NCBI GenBank assembly: GCA_965226245.1 | Contig: CBDDCL010000005.1 | Location: 1 to 31,195 of the forward strand | Source: CBDCYS01 sp965226245 | GTDB lineage: Bacteria; Acidobacteriota; Terriglobia; Bryobacterales; UBA6623 | DNA: 31,195 nucleotides | Direction: 5' to 3' | Part shown: piece after piece, positions 31,133 to 31,195 of the stretch | How the letters are laid out: the number at the start of each line of letters is the position of its first letter | How positions within the stretch are numbered: position 1 is the stretch's first letter | Translations under genes and position numbers: made by a program | Notes under the pieces: generated by a model | Databases searched by the model: none | The model's input: the letters and a program-made list of their open reading frames with translations, nothing else | Told to the model about the DNA's origin: nothing

Positions 31133-31195
31133 CAACAGTTATCCGCGGCAGCGGCCCTACATGATTCATTGCAATTGGTTTAGTCCTGCTGCCGA
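31133..31195. other. Right-edge chromosomal sequence, nothing recognised
   Basis: 63 bases after the IS1380 copy. Only a short GCGGCAGCGGC stretch and an AT-richer tail; no gene start, repeat or site could be assigned. Confidence 0.5.

Overview
The window is GC-rich bacterial chromosome. Tat-type secreted Gfo/Idh/MocA oxidoreductases, an FMN-dependent alpha-hydroxy-acid oxidase, a ClpC ATPase, a kelch-type propeller protein and a relic of a PASTA/PKN-style kinase together suggest an Acidobacteriota-like organism (Solibacter/Bryobacter type), with Planctomycetota as the alternative. This is inference from gene style only; no rRNA or marker gene is present.

Region 1 (1-234) is the left edge of an IS1380-type insertion sequence that runs off the window. 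Region 2 (about 350-17650) is ordinary, compact chromosome: a small membrane protein, a Slt-type lytic transglycosylase, a GAF protein, an SDR and a Gfo/Idh oxidoreductase, an alpha-hydroxy-acid oxidase, a NodU/TobZ-type carbamoyltransferase with its SxtJ-like membrane partner, a Lon substrate-binding-domain protein, an SDR - shikimate kinase - LolD-type ATPase series, a secreted Gfo/Idh plus HEAT-repeat pair, and clpC. The gaps between these genes hold several palindromic repeats of different families.

Region 3 (about 17800-31130) is an insertion-sequence graveyard. Between 19097 and 31126 roughly four fifths of the DNA is mobile-element sequence: two near-identical inverted copies of one IS1380-type element, one IS4-type element, a second IS1380-type element related to the one at the left edge, an IS630-type element with a frameshift signal, and an IS91-like HUH transposase coupled to a tyrosine recombinase. 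Three of these inserted into a single gene for a secreted seven-repeat kelch propeller protein. Removing each element with one copy of its target duplication (TTAAG, CCACGAG, TGTCT) restores one uninterrupted 596-codon frame and its ribosome-binding site. The IS630 copy cuts off the end of a tandem class II aldolase gene next to it, and a frameshifted serine/threonine kinase N-terminus survives beyond that.

I see no CRISPR array, tRNA, rRNA or recognisable defence system. The most informative signal is the exactly reconstructible, multiply interrupted kelch gene, followed by the palindromic repeat families (one with compensatory arm changes) and the odd structure around the truncated IS1380 copy and the IS91-like module.
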